A stretch of 64,000 bases of DNA from Spodoptera frugiperda (Eukaryota; Arthropoda; Insecta; Lepidoptera; Noctuidae). Numbering within the stretch: the stretch's first letter is position 1; the number at the start of each line of letters is the position of its first letter. Positions 24,600-34,430 of this stretch are shown here, piece by piece. The DNA is taken from the NCBI RefSeq assembly GCF_023101765.2, contig NC_064224.1:6838103-6902102 (forward strand). Reading direction: 5' to 3'. A model generated the notes under the pieces. The model was given only the letters and a program-made list of their open reading frames with translations, did not search any database and had not been told where the DNA came from. The position numbers were made by a program, and so were the translations under genes.

Positions 24600-24690
24600 G
24601 ACGCTCTGATTCGGCAGGACTGAGTAAGAACAGGGTGGTTTTTAGTCAGTAAGGGACTGACACTGCCCCAAAGGAGGCAAGAGTCATTTC
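24600..24690 (+). mobile_element. SINE family B, degraded
   Basis: ggtggtttttagtcagtaag and gactgacactgcccc remain. Confidence 0.6.
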
Positions 24691-24760
24691 AAACACTGTA
24701 TTTCAAATCAAAGCACTGTATTCCATCTAAGAATAGAACCCGATACTTTATGCTTTATTA

Positions 24761-25124
24761 TGGTGCTTTTCCACAAGAGATATGCTATGCTACGTTTCTG
24801 TGGATGCGTTTGGCTTCCACTAATCATATTCGTTGGTACACAAAGCTTAGCACTGGTGGAAACGCGCACAGTAATCTATTTTGATATGGAAATTATTGAA
24901 AAGGATATTTTTGATATGGAAAGATGCATGCAATGGTTACGGGTTACAGATGTGTGCCATGGATGGCTTCCCTACACTCGATACATCTCATACTCGAGCT
25001 GCGTATCTTCCTCGCACTGCTCATAGCTTAGCATCGGTGGAAACGGCGGTGACATAGTTTCACAGCTTTGCTATTACATCTTCGTAGCATAGCTACATAG
25101 CACATTTCTGGTGGAAAATCACTC
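24761..25124. mobile_element. MITE family F, full copy
   Basis: The ends are GGTGCTTTTCCAC and the near-inverse GTGGAAAATCACTC. The interior carries repeated agcttagcac/ggtggaaac words. Related copies lie at 27877-28000 and 45718-45950, with a scrap at 7880-7915. The 88-codon ORF within it is incidental. Confidence 0.7.
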
Positions 25125-25434
25125 TTAAGCTAAATAAAGTATTGACTAACGTTATCAGCTTTTCCAATTACTTCCAGCATTAGTTGTTGAATATTCATAT
25201 TATTTGTTACATCATTGGTATATCCAAGGCGTAATGCAGGAATGACTTCCATTTTAATATAATTAACTATTGTATTATTGGTGCGTGCTATTTATAGAAA
25301 TACTTAGTTAGATTGACTGCACTGCAACAATTTGTGGATCATACAAAGAGTTGCACCGTGCCCACGGCAGCCTAGCCCAGCTACTGCGTCAACCGTGCAG
25401 TCATTTGGTATACAGACAAAGTATGAGCTGACTT

Positions 25435-25500
25435 GGGTGATAGGATACTTTTTATCCTACAAGAACGCGGGCGAAGTCGCTGGCAGAAGCTAGTACATAC
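25435..25500 (+). mobile_element. LINE 3' tail scrap
   Basis: gggtgataggatacttttta and gggcgaagtcgctggcagaa are present. Confidence 0.5.
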
Positions 25501-26277
25501 ATATTTAAAACCTTTATCTCCTTATCATTCATCAACACATTTGTCAAATAGACTACCTACCATTGTTAACTATCGTATAACACTTTAACGTAGAAAAGGC
25601 CTATAGTCTAGCTGTTGACTGCCACGGGCACGAGCTGTTGATCAATCATTATAGTTAATCAACCGACCTTCAAATCAGTCGAACCCTTTAAAAAGTCAGA
25701 TGACACAAAGTAATCAACATATCAACCAGTTAGCACTTTTGAGTCAGTGACCAAAAATTAGGAAGCCATTAAATATTCTCGCAAGGCGAACTGCATTTCA
25801 GGCATTCTTTTTTTTTAAACAACCCGTCATAAGTATTCACTTTTCATGGAATTAGCAAACAAAACCATGTTACATTAACATGTAAGTTCACAATGCAAAA
25901 ACCCCCTAATAAGTTGGGAAACCACAAAGTTAAAAACAATTGAAACTTAACCTTATATCTTGTGGGATAAAGTCCTTTCTAAAGTTGTGTAACGCGTTGA
26001 ACTCTTTCATATGTAATGAATCATGCGCAAGTGTTGTATCAAATTTTACAAATAATATAGTAAAGTTGTTAATTAAAATGTTTTTAATTTATGTCATGAC
26101 CTTAGTGGTGAATTTCTTCGTCATATTTGTAACCACACGGTGACTTAAATAAATGCTCTCGGTATGAATAATCTATACATGTAATACTACATATATGTAC
26201 TTATATTATTATTTGTTTCCATTGAAATATGTCAAGAATTCTTTGTTAATACTAAAAAATGTATCGTATTTTATACG

Positions 26278-26570
26278 TATAAGTGTGGGAGAGCCATGCC
26301 TCGGCACGAATGGGCCGGCTCGACCGGAGTGATACCACGGCCTTGCATAAAAAAGACGAGAAATAGCGCTTGCATTATGTTTCGTTTCTTGAATGAGATT
26401 ACCGAAAGCTCAACTACCCCCTTCCCAATCTTACTAAACTCCTGACAACCCTTAAATTCCTTACCCCTCAAAAGACCGACAACGCACTTATTACGCCACT
26501 CGTATTTTGGGTGTCCATGAGCGGCGACGATCCGTCTGCTAGATACCTCGATACGGATTATACCCAAAAA
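26278..26570 (-). mobile_element. SINE-like family A, nearly full length
   Basis: It runs from gtgggagagccatgcctcgg through gaccggagtgataccacggc to gtccatgagcggcgacgatc. The 98-codon minus-strand ORF is a by-product of this repeat. Confidence 0.7.
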
Positions 26571-26829
26571 AAAAAGTAGTCAAATATGTGAAATAACCTA
26601 AAAAGAAAATAAATTTTCGTTTCAAACATACCATACACACAAACCACCATCTAATTACATGACGCACAATACAATGAGTCGAATCTCTCACACAAAAGAG
26701 TACATACAAAGAAGCTCTTCTTGTGTGACCTACTTTAGTCAGGAAACTCCATTAAAACGGTTTATACGATTGTCAAAGTAAACAATACTGATTGATGGTT
26801 TTAACTGAGTCGTTAGATTTTAATATTTT

Positions 26830-26995
26830 TTTTATGAGACATGCCGGTAGTCGTATTACCTGATGGTAAGCAATCGCCGCCGCCCTTGGACCGTTGCGTT
26901 GCGTTACCGGCTTTTTGGGAGTTAGGAATTTAAGGGTTGTTGTTCGGGAATGGGGTTGGGGAAGATTGGGAAGGGGAATTGGGTCTCCGGTAAAT
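26830..26995 (+). mobile_element. SINE-like family A
   Basis: It shares cctgatggtaagcaatcgcc and ggaatttaagggttgttg. A further scrap (about 27085-27190) carries gcttaccatcaggtgatcc and cgaagcgttgtttcac. Confidence 0.65.
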
Positions 26996-27339
26996 TAATA
27001 ACATTGTAATTATTCTCTTACTGTATACCTACACAATTGAACCTAGATACCAAAATTTGTTACCTTTTTCCATGGAACGCTTGCTTACCATCAGGTGATC
27101 CTGGACTGATGGACCGCAACACCAGACTGCGAGCGCGGATTTGAGGATTAGAGATGGGGGCATTAGGCCGAAGCGTTGTTTCACACTAGTTTTCAAACCG
27201 TAGAATCACTTCACTGTGTGTCAACCAGAGCATATTTTCTTATTTATTTTTATTTACATATCTGTAACATACGATGGTGGACTTAATGCCGGGTGGCATT
27301 CTCTAATAGTCAACCATTGGGTGATGCAGAGATGTGCAA

Positions 27340-27460
27340 CAGCATATCAATCAATAAATTGTTGTTTTGGATTTGAGTGTGATGTGGATGTGAACTTGTA
27401 TATTTGTAAACGCACCCACGACACAGAAGAAAATCCTAGTGTGAGCAATGTTTAAAAAAA
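27340..27460 (+). mobile_element. SINE family D, 5' truncated
   Basis: atgtgaacttgtatatttgt, aacgcacccacgacacagaa and atcctagtgtgagcaatgtt match the family D body. Confidence 0.6.
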
Positions 27461-27876
27461 TATATATAACTTTCTCACAGAACCCCAATCTATTGACCCA
27501 ATATGAGTCAAGAGCACATAGCAGACATCACGAAAATAATTAAATAAATCCTAATAACGTATTGACGCACTTCATGTAACCGCAAAATTACGGCGGTTAC
27601 TCTATTTTTTACATACATATTACCTACTCTCTATAGTAAACAATAAGGATAGAATGGTATGGAAAATTTAGGTACCGATAAATATAGTATACTTTCCATT
27701 TTTGGCTATTAACAGAGAAATAATCTACATGTAGGTCTGTGCAAGTAATAGAGCATGCGGGCTTTTTTATGGAGTTGGGAAGAAACTAGTAGACGGATAG
27801 CCTTAAGTAAAGTAAGGGATTAATGCCAGAGTAGTTACATATGCATTGCCTTTTATATTTGAACATGTACCTATAA

Positions 27877-28000
27877 GGGTGCTTTTCCACCTAAGATGTG
27901 CTATGCTGTTGCTGGTTTGGCTTCCACCAATCATACTAATTGGTACACATAGCTTAGCACTGGTGGAAACGGACTCAGCTAAGAAAGATGCGTGCAATGG
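27877..28000. mobile_element. MITE family F, partial copy
   Basis: It begins GGGTGCTTTTCCAC and shares cttagcactggtggaaac with the copy at 24761. The 63- and 64-codon ORFs on either strand are incidental. Confidence 0.65.
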
Positions 28001-28619
28001 AAGTGTGGGGTGTCCGTGGGATTCCTCGAAAGCCTAAAGTTTAATTGTGTATAGAACGCCTAATTAACTGTATTATGGAATATTATTTGCTAATTTCTTA
28101 TTAATTTGTTCAATTAAAATAAAACAATAATTAATATTTATGTATATTTATCTGTTTACTCCATTAAACTTCATACATGCGTATTATACATTATGTGGAA
28201 TAGATTATGTCATTTTCTCATGCGTATTGTTTTCATTTTAATTTGTTGTGAATTCCCGAATTTTCTACATAGACGTCAATGACATTACACATATTACATT
28301 ATTTAACCATGTTATTAGTAAGAAGGATGGTAGAAAATAAATTAATACGTAGAAATTGACCGACATTAGGTAAGCAGGTGTTGTGGTTACTCGAATAACG
28401 TCAATACTTGTACACCATATAAGGAGTTATTATAACATAATATTATGTACCTACCAAATATATAAAGATTTTTAGGTACTATATTTTTAGTAGTACATAG
28501 TACATAACTCAATTAATTGCATTTAAAAGGATTCAAAGTTGATGATAACATCTATCTAACATATCAAAAACTCCTCGTTGCTGTCATGAAGAAAGGTGCC
28601 CAAAAGACTGTTTTTATTT

Positions 28620-28758
28620 TTTTGAGAGGGGAAAATCATCCAATGACTTCTCCCGCCTTGGACGCGGAGGCGAGAGAGAATCTCAGACTCTTACTGACTA
28701 AAAGTCACCCCGTTCCTACTCCTGCTTTGAGCCGGAGCCTCGGTAACCCATTAGGTCG
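28620..28758 (-). mobile_element. SINE family B
   Basis: The inverse core contains caatgacttctcccgccttg and gagccggagcctcggtaacc. This is the last family B copy before a 33-kb gap. The 110-codon ORF across it is incidental. Confidence 0.75.
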
Positions 28759-28759
28759 C

Positions 28760-29648
28760 AACAGAAATATTAACCATCCTCTTTACAATATCTTTGTAAA
28801 GGAGATGTGCTTGCCCAAAGATTTCAACCCCAAGTATAAAATTAATTAAAAAAAAATAGCGAAATGGGGAAACACCTTTTCTAAGCGATACATTGATGCC
28901 GTAGAACATCAATATGCTATGTAGAACTGTTAATATTATAAAAAAAACCGTAATCAGATAAAAATATCTTATTTTATATAATACATATAGATATATAAAA
29001 CGGTATCCAATGGAAACTGTACAAAATTGGAACTGTAAATCCCAATATATTGCAATAGAACATAAATAAATAAATAAATTTTATAAATGAATATATATAA
29101 ATACCTATGTCGTGAATTTTAATATCGGAATCATTCCCGGGGCTGGAAAAATAGCTAATCGATAGTAGACGCGGATATAACTAATTGAACGACTAGGGAA
29201 ATCATTGAAATATCATTGCAATGCCCTATCTCAAAATATTTAATCTTGTAACTTGTATAAAAGTCCCTTTTTATCTACTTTTTGTATCAAACCCTGTAAT
29301 GAAGTTAAGAGCATCGTTTTAGTGTTATACCAACATAATTCCACAAATACCGTCTCAAGGAATGTGATCATAAACCCTTTATACGTCTCTAAGGAAGAAG
29401 CTCGGCTTTGAAATCTAATAGATGTCCCGCCAGTTCAATAACCTCTTAATAACGTCGACATCCACAGACGTACACAACAACATTAATTGACAACATTTCC
29501 CAAACAATTTCCTACACAAATAAGAAAATCCTCAACTCCTCGACTCACTAACTTGCTACAATGTACAACATAACGCCGTTCGGAAAACTATGTTTTCACG
29601 TTTCGTCCACTCGCCGCCAGATGTCGCGTGCATAGCTCGCTTCTATCA
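28760..29648. other. Upstream flank of pri, no gene seen
   Basis: AT-rich sequence up to about 29560 shows no ORF or family repeat. From about 29600 the base composition shifts to GC/CpG-rich as the promoter is approached. The word CCGCCAGATGTCGCG at 29614-29628 differs by about one base from the CTCF core and is a weak candidate site. Confidence 0.5.
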
Positions 29649-29681
29649 TATAAACGCGGCGGCGCGCCGCTCGTCTCATTG
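29649..29681 (+). promoter_or_regulatory. pri: Core promoter of pri: TATA box plus initiator
   Basis: TATAAA lies at 29649-29654 and an insect-type initiator TCATTG at 29676-29681. The initiator A (29678) is 29 nt from the first T of the TATA box, which is the normal spacing. The surrounding sequence (about 29600-29720) is much richer in CpG than the flanks. No ATG occurs between 29678 and the first micropeptide start at 29771, giving a clean 93-nt leader. This is inferred from motifs and spacing only. Confidence 0.65.
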
Positions 29682-29770
29682 GCCGGCACGACGCACGCGC
29701 GATCACTACAGTGCCCCGAACCAAACTCGCGACCGTGCACTTAACGAACTGTTGTGTTGACTGTGCTAAC

Positions 29771-29809
29771 ATGGATATATTAACCCTAGACCCAACTGGA
29801 CTTTATTAG
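29771..29809 (+). CDS. pri: pri micropeptide 1 (12 aa, ends LDPTGLY)
   Basis: The ORF encodes 12 residues, MDILTLDPTGLY, then TAG. The last seven residues are the canonical LDPTGXY motif of the pri/tal/mlpt family. The start has a strong context (A at -3, G at +4) and is the first ATG after the predicted transcription start. Family peptides of this kind act in the cytoplasm and nucleus as regulators of Ubr3 and Shavenbaby; they carry no signal peptide and none is visible here. The stop is only 20 nt before the next start, which suits reinitiation on one mRNA. The LDPT codons are cta-gac-cca-act, different from those of the sister ORFs. Confidence 0.95.
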   Translation: MDILTLDPTGLY

Positions 29810-29829
29810 AAAAACAAACAGCCGCCGCC

Positions 29830-29865
29830 ATGGATTCCACTCTGGACCCCACCGGTCAGTACTAA
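29830..29865 (+). CDS. pri: pri micropeptide 2 (11 aa, ends LDPTGQY)
   Basis: The ORF encodes 11 residues, MDSTLDPTGQY, then TAA. The C-terminal LDPTGQY is the most typical form of the family motif. The start lies in a textbook optimal context, gccgccgccATGG, the strongest in the cistron series. The LDPT codons are ctg-gac-ccc-acc, so the peptide is conserved relative to ORF1 while the third bases differ, as expected for selection on protein. It lies 20 nt after ORF1 and 48 nt before ORF3. The role is that of the family: a bioactive short peptide redundant with its sisters in activating Shavenbaby processing. Confidence 0.95.
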   Translation: MDSTLDPTGQY

Positions 29866-29913
29866 TCTATAACCCCGCATTTTTGTCCGAATCCTATAAG
29901 AAACTTATTCAAC

Positions 29914-29952
29914 ATGGACACGAAAGTACTCGATCCTACTGGACAATACTAA
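29914..29952 (+). CDS. pri: pri micropeptide 3 (12 aa, ends LDPTGQY)
   Basis: The ORF encodes 12 residues, MDTKVLDPTGQY, then TAA. The motif LDPTGQY is identical in amino acids to that of ORF2, but its LDPT codons are ctc-gat-cct-act. The start context is aacATGG, close to the insect consensus. ORFs 1-3 all begin MD, a shared feature beyond the C-terminal motif. It ends 7 nt before the start of ORF4. The function is assigned from the family motif: one copy of the Shavenbaby-activating peptide. Confidence 0.95.
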   Translation: MDTKVLDPTGQY

Positions 29953-29959
29953 AGTGACA

Positions 29960-29992
29960 ATGATCGGTTTAGACCCCACGGAAATATACTAA
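29960..29992 (+). CDS. pri: pri micropeptide 4, divergent motif (10 aa, ends LDPTEIY)
   Basis: The ORF encodes 10 residues, MIGLDPTEIY, then TAA. It keeps LDPT and the terminal Tyr, but the near-invariant Gly is replaced by Glu and the next residue is Ile, so it is a variant of LDPTGXY. The length and spacing (7 nt after ORF3, 12 nt before ORF5) match the series, and the start has A at -3. The LDPT codons are tta-gac-ccc-acg, different again from the other three. It may be a weakened or specialised copy, or a decaying duplicate. Whether it still activates Ubr3 cannot be told from sequence, because the Gly-to-Glu change adds charge in the core motif. Confidence 0.85.
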   Translation: MIGLDPTEIY

Positions 29993-30004
29993 ACCCCATC
30001 TCCG

Positions 30005-30076
30005 ATGAGACAAGATGTGTTGCGGAAGACGCAGGATATTCACTGGCACCAGTCCGCGGGAGACCTCCTCCTGTAG
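30005..30076 (+). CDS. pri: pri micropeptide 5 (23 aa, different class)
   Basis: The ORF encodes 23 residues, begins MRQDVLRK and ends SAGDLLL, then TAG. It lacks the LDPTGXY motif and is basic and hydrophilic in its first half, with His and Trp around residues 13-15. It starts 12 nt after ORF4 and is the fifth ATG of the predicted mRNA. Its start context is weak (C at -3). From memory, the beetle mlpt transcript carries one extra peptide of about this size downstream of the LDPTGXY peptides, so this could be its counterpart; I cannot verify the alignment. A second ATG at 30015 opens an overlapping 29-codon ORF in another frame, which I regard as incidental. The function is unknown. Confidence 0.7.
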   Translation: MRQDVLRKTQDIHWHQSAGDLLL

Positions 30077-30138
30077 AAAGAGAAGGTTCGCCCCCGGCCA
30101 CTGACGACCACTCATCGCCTGTAAATACTAAGAATAAA

Positions 30139-30306
30139 ATGAAGGGAGGACGTGTTGGCAAGGTCATTGGATGGAAATCAGCTGACTCGCGCGCCGCGTG
30201 CAATCCGGAAATGTACACCCATAGAAACAACACCAACGTTTTCCACAGAAACATTGCAACCCGCTGCCGATACAGTTTGGACGACACTCAAATTCAATTC
30301 AAGTAA
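30139..30306 (+). CDS. Downstream ORF of the pri transcript (55 aa), function unknown
   Basis: A 55-codon ORF begins MKGGRVGKVIGWKSADS and ends DDTQIQFK, then TAA. It starts 62 nt after micropeptide 5 with A at -3. It is basic, rich in Arg and Asn, and shows no signal peptide, membrane segment or known motif. Drosophila tal also carries a last, longer ORF of about 50 codons for which no function was shown, so position and size are comparable, but I see no sequence basis for homology. Its final codons overlap a consensus splice donor (CAA/GTAAGT, GT at 30303). If the RNA is spliced to 39700, the ORF ends with Lys-Cys-stop instead, adding one residue. It may be untranslated. Confidence 0.4.
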   Translation: MKGGRVGKVIGWKSADSRAACNPEMYTHRNNTNVFHRNIATRCRYSLDDTQIQFK

Positions 30307-30308
30307 GT
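30303..30308 (+). other. pri: Candidate 5' splice donor (CAA/GTAAGT)
   Basis: GTAAGT follows CAA at the very end of the 55-codon ORF, a full match to the donor consensus. It is followed by a T-rich stretch. If used with the acceptor at 39698-39699, the intron would be 9,397 bp (30303-39699) and would span the repeat-poor block. Confidence 0.4.
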
Positions 30309-31080
30309 TTACCCTCTTTTTTACTTTTCTGCTTTTCTTTTTGTGGGAGACGTTTATCAAATTTAAAATTCCGAATTGGGATAGTCCTTTTGTATTTGAT
30401 TGACGTCTCCGTTTTTAAGGGTTGGTTAAAATTAGGATTCAGTAATGGGTGCTGGGAGACAAAGAGCGAATCGGACAGCTGTCGCCGTGGCGGACACGAG
30501 AGCTGCACGCTGCATATTAAAGTTCGTTGCACAGCTGTACTCCTTCCTATTCCCCGGCCGCTGTATTCGGACTTTTTGGACATCGAAACAAGATCATTTA
30601 GAATTGAGAGCACGCGCCATACCCCGCATGACTCCATAAACTCCACACTGTAATATCAATTATAAGGTTGAATATTCGGCTTTCTGTCCGAATTTCGGCC
30701 AGTATCGCGATTTTTATGGCACCGACCGCGAGTTCATTGACCGGACATATTTTATTTCATCGCGCGCTTCCACGTACACACACAGAGACTACACACCCAC
30801 ACTGGCGCAGCGACGCACCCACACAGCCGCGACCCATCTCTGCATGTTTGCGTCCACCTCGCGTAAACACAGCACACGCTCATTTGTATTGCGAATGTAA
30901 TCGTTGCTATAATTAATTATCATTATTGTGTCATATTACTCGCGAACCTAAAAAACAACTTTTAAAACGAGGTTTTTAAAGTTTATTGTAAGTCTGTTAT
31001 TCAATTATCTGATAGGAATCAGTCGTTAATATTGTTTCGATACCGACTTCCTTCAAGACATAGTTAATTACATTAGGTGT

Positions 31081-31086
31081 AATAAA
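31081..31086 (+). terminator. pri: Candidate poly(A) signal of unspliced pri RNA
   Basis: AATAAA is the first canonical signal I noticed downstream of the micropeptides in this orientation. It is followed within 40 nt by a GT-bearing stretch (cccgtgtag). Its use would give an intronless transcript of about 1.4 kb with an 0.8-kb 3' UTR. RNA evidence is absent. Confidence 0.4.
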
Positions 31087-34000
31087 GTTAAAAACAGATC
31101 GCGCCCGTGTAGACGAGTACAAGCAAAGGTATTTTATAATCGGCACACGGGCCAGCACGTATCATAATATCACGAGATTAACAAGCGCGTAATGTGCCTG
31201 TGTTTGCCGAATTATTCCAGTTCAACAACCGGGCGAACGTCCGATCGGGAGTTCAAAATAGACGCGGACACGATGCTACCACGCTCCTCGACGACATCAA
31301 AAAATGTCGCTACTCACACCGTGCTAATATCAATTTACTACACAAAAGAGGTTTTATTGCATTTTATTTTTCATAAAGTTGCAACACTGAACTAGATTTT
31401 TGACAAATGCAACACGGAAGAGTCGTTACGTCACCGTGTTCAAAAGTTTGGATTTAGAAACCGATTTTTTTATTGATGTCACGGTGATTCACGGTGTCGG
31501 GTAGGTACGTGGTATTTAGGATCGCACATGTCTGTACGAGATTGAGCAATATTCCGCAATGAACCTCCTTGACCCCTGTTGGGCTGCGAGCCTCTGGCGG
31601 CTGCAGTGTGGCCTGTTTTCGGCATTGCGTCATCATAGGTCACTACCACCCTAGCCCGCCATATTTTTTGCTCATAATATTCTCCGCACGTTGGCTTCTT
31701 CCTTTGTTAGTCCATTTAAACTCATGCCATCTATTTTGGTAACTTAATATAGTCAAGACTGGTCGCGTCGTAACTTAATGTGGCGTAATTTGATTGTGAT
31801 AAAACTGGAGTCGGAAAAAGATATTTTATTTCTCTTTTTAGGGCAACTAGGAGTAATAAAACACGTTATATGGTGAGGTTAAAGACTTGGCTACAAGTTT
31901 CCTAAAATGTCCGTTGGTGAATAGATAATCGCAGTACAAACAAAAACTGTGGCTACTCGGTTGTGGGGGGCGATGTAGTGACGTCGATGTGTCCTATGGA
32001 CTATTGCGTGGCGCGTCCTTTACCGACATTACGTGTGCATAAATTATGCCACTGAACAGGGAATTGCAAAGTCGGCCGAGCCGATCGAATCACTTCTCAA
32101 AAGTTCGCACATTAAAGTAAATATGAATATAAGTTTCGAGTACTTGCCTCAGATATTTGCTGCAGACTTCACAACATTATGTAAAAACATGAAATCAAGT
32201 ACGACACACATACTTAACAATCAATGTTACGACACACACTCAACAATTTGCAACGTTAGTGACGAAATAAAATGTGCATTATTTGAAAAAGTATCGCCAA
32301 GGAACATTTTAGTTAGCAAATTGTAGGGTTGAAATGTTATATGACCGGTTTTTCGTTGAACTTTAAAATAAAGAATCGGGTGTCGAGGTTAATTTGTGGT
32401 TTGAACATGAACGGGGAGTTACTCGCTCCGATACTGGCTTTGAACTGCTTTTTAACTGAATGGCAGATAATGTTTTACTTTAACATAATTACGCAGCCTT
32501 GTAAACTGATCTGTCTTTCTCTGAACCAAAAATGTAAATATTTGATCTTTGAAACATTATTGACGGTCAAAACATACCTATTAAGAGACCTAGATGACAT
32601 AACTGCATTGAAAGTCAAAAATAGGACCAAATAGAAGTCTAATTTTAGACTAAACGTGCTCATTGAACAGGTGCTTACTACAGCTAATAGACCAGAAAAC
32701 GAACCCCGAAGGCTATGTGGACATCAGCAGATGCATCACACAACATGCAAATTAGACGAATAAATGTGACCAATACTTAAAATATCAACAAAGAAGTATA
32801 AGATCGGTATTTTTTCTCCTACCACGTATATGTAAAAACAGAATGAATTCGAGTTAAAAATGTATAGTTTTTGCGATGCAAAATACTGCTTGTCACATTA
32901 CAAAGGTGCAATACAAGGCCGAATGGCAGCTGTTAGGTCTAATTAAAGGTTTTATGTTTAAATAATTAAGTGGGTTGCGTTCGCGACGAGCTATACGGCC
33001 AGGGCAGCAGGTGCTGCGTACTTTATGTAAGTTAAAAATCATTATTTAGGAACATGCCAAATTACCGACATTAATTATCTGCTATCGTTGCCTATTATGT
33101 GCCGTGCACACGAGATATAAACTGCGCATAACACTCATTTGAATATTTGTACAATAGTTTTTAATGGCGCGCACGAAATTTATTGTTGTTTGCATATGCA
33201 CCGACGGGTGTGAGTTAATAGTAATGATATGCGATGATCAAGTGCAGATATCATTGTCTTCTCTCTTTTTAATATTTAAACGTGTAAGAATAAGTTTAAA
33301 CAAGAGATTTTGCACAGCTTTTCACCAAAAAACTTACACTAAGCCGAAATTAATGTGAATTACTTGAATTACTCAAAAATCACGTATAAAACAAATAGAT
33401 ATTTATAACAAAACACACGCGAAAATGCCTAAATTACCAAACACGACAAAACTTTACTTTAAATAATTCAATTCAACAACAAAAAAATCTAGAAACATTC
33501 ATTGAATACAAACTCATATATAAATGACGTAAGCTAACGAGGATTAAAGGAAAAAAAAAACGAGTCGCCCATAGTCTATGATCATCCAATGTTTTTAATT
33601 TTCTATCAAAAAATATGGAGACAAGGAATGTTTGGTAGAATTTTGGTGGAGTCAATAAACTTGGAACCTGTTCCTATTTGTTTGAACACAGCCATGAACA
33701 AACATAGAAAAAAAACATAATACAATATTGTCTATGGCCCAACGAAGCTTTAATTAACTACCAATGAATTTATTGAGGCATTTAATGTAATTATCTATTC
33801 CTATCCCGATTATTATTAAAAAAAAAATGTAATACAAGACATAAATAATAATAAAAAAAATGTCTCAAATTCAAACGACTTCCTAGTGTTCCTACAAAAA
33901 TATGGCGCCTATTTTTATATACCATTTTATATATCATTTTATGTAAGTATTTAACCTTTTAAACCTAATATAATTATGCAGATATGTCGCTAAGATATTT

Positions 34001-34310
34001 TAGCATGTTTTATCAAAAGAATTTAGCCTTGGCTCCTATTCTGTGGACGAAGTGTGCCAATTTGTTATGTTTCCTCTATAAATTAGCGATCAACATGTCT
34101 CCTTTCACCAGTCTTCATCTAAAGGTTTGACGGAACTGTGTGAAATGAATGTGTGAGAAATAATTTTGCAACCATTCGACCTCGAAGGCCAACGGTTATC
34201 AAATGCAACTCCCAATCATATGACTTGATTAAATGCACCGAGTTATTTAAAAGGCAAACGTTTATCACTGATTTCGGTTGTGTTTTGTCATTGTTTTAAT
34301 AATTGCGATA

Positions 34311-34430
34311 ATGGACTTGAATCAGGTCGTTGACGAATTTATAAGTAATGGAAATGATAATAACATCGATATCTACATACTGTCTGTTGCTAAAATATGT
34401 TCAATATATACCCTATTTATCTTGCTTTAG
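34311..34430 (+). CDS. 39-codon ORF, possible first exon or chance
   Basis: ATG at 34311 opens MDLNQVVDEFISNG and runs 39 codons, ending LFILL then TAG. The N-terminal part reads like ordinary protein while the C-terminal part is hydrophobic. A TA-rich box at about 34244 lies upstream. A GTAATG after codon 11 could be a donor, making this a short first coding exon, but no partner exon was found. I do not recognise a family. Confidence 0.15.
   Translation: MDLNQVVDEFISNGNDNNIDIYILSVAKICSIYTLFILL

Larger units (their letters stand above)
25125..28619. other. Gene-free between repeats
   Basis: The non-repeat parts (25125-25434, 25501-26277, 26571-26829, 27191-27339, 27461-27876, 28001-28619) show no motif-bearing ORF. 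Confidence 0.5.
29649..31110 (+). other. pri: pri/tal/mlpt polycistronic micropeptide gene, predicted intronless transcription unit
   Basis: This span collects a TATA box, an initiator, six consecutive small ORFs and an AATAAA poly(A) signal in one orientation. Four of the ORFs encode peptides ending in LDPTGXY or a close variant, which is the signature of the insect polished rice / tarsal-less / mille-pattes family. In Drosophila these peptides make the E3 ligase Ubr3 bind Shavenbaby/Ovo, so that limited proteasome processing turns that repressor into an activator; in Tribolium the gene acts in segmentation. From a start at 29678 to a cleavage site shortly after 31086 the RNA would be about 1.4 kb, similar to the compact Drosophila gene. 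Ecdysone-timed expression is known for the family, but I did not identify a receptor element here. The alternative is a spliced 3' end at about 39.7 kb, listed separately. Confidence 0.9.

Noticed and set aside
26271..26567. 98-codon minus-strand ORF
   Set aside because: It lies entirely inside a family A SINE-like repeat.
28517..28849. 110-codon ORF
   Set aside because: It crosses a family B SINE; residues such as HPVPTPAL recur wherever that SINE is read.
29949..30653. Several ORFs of 60-115 codons on both strands over the pri gene
   Set aside because: They overlap the micropeptide array in other frames and on the other strand, with no motif; GC-rich sequence lengthens chance frames here.
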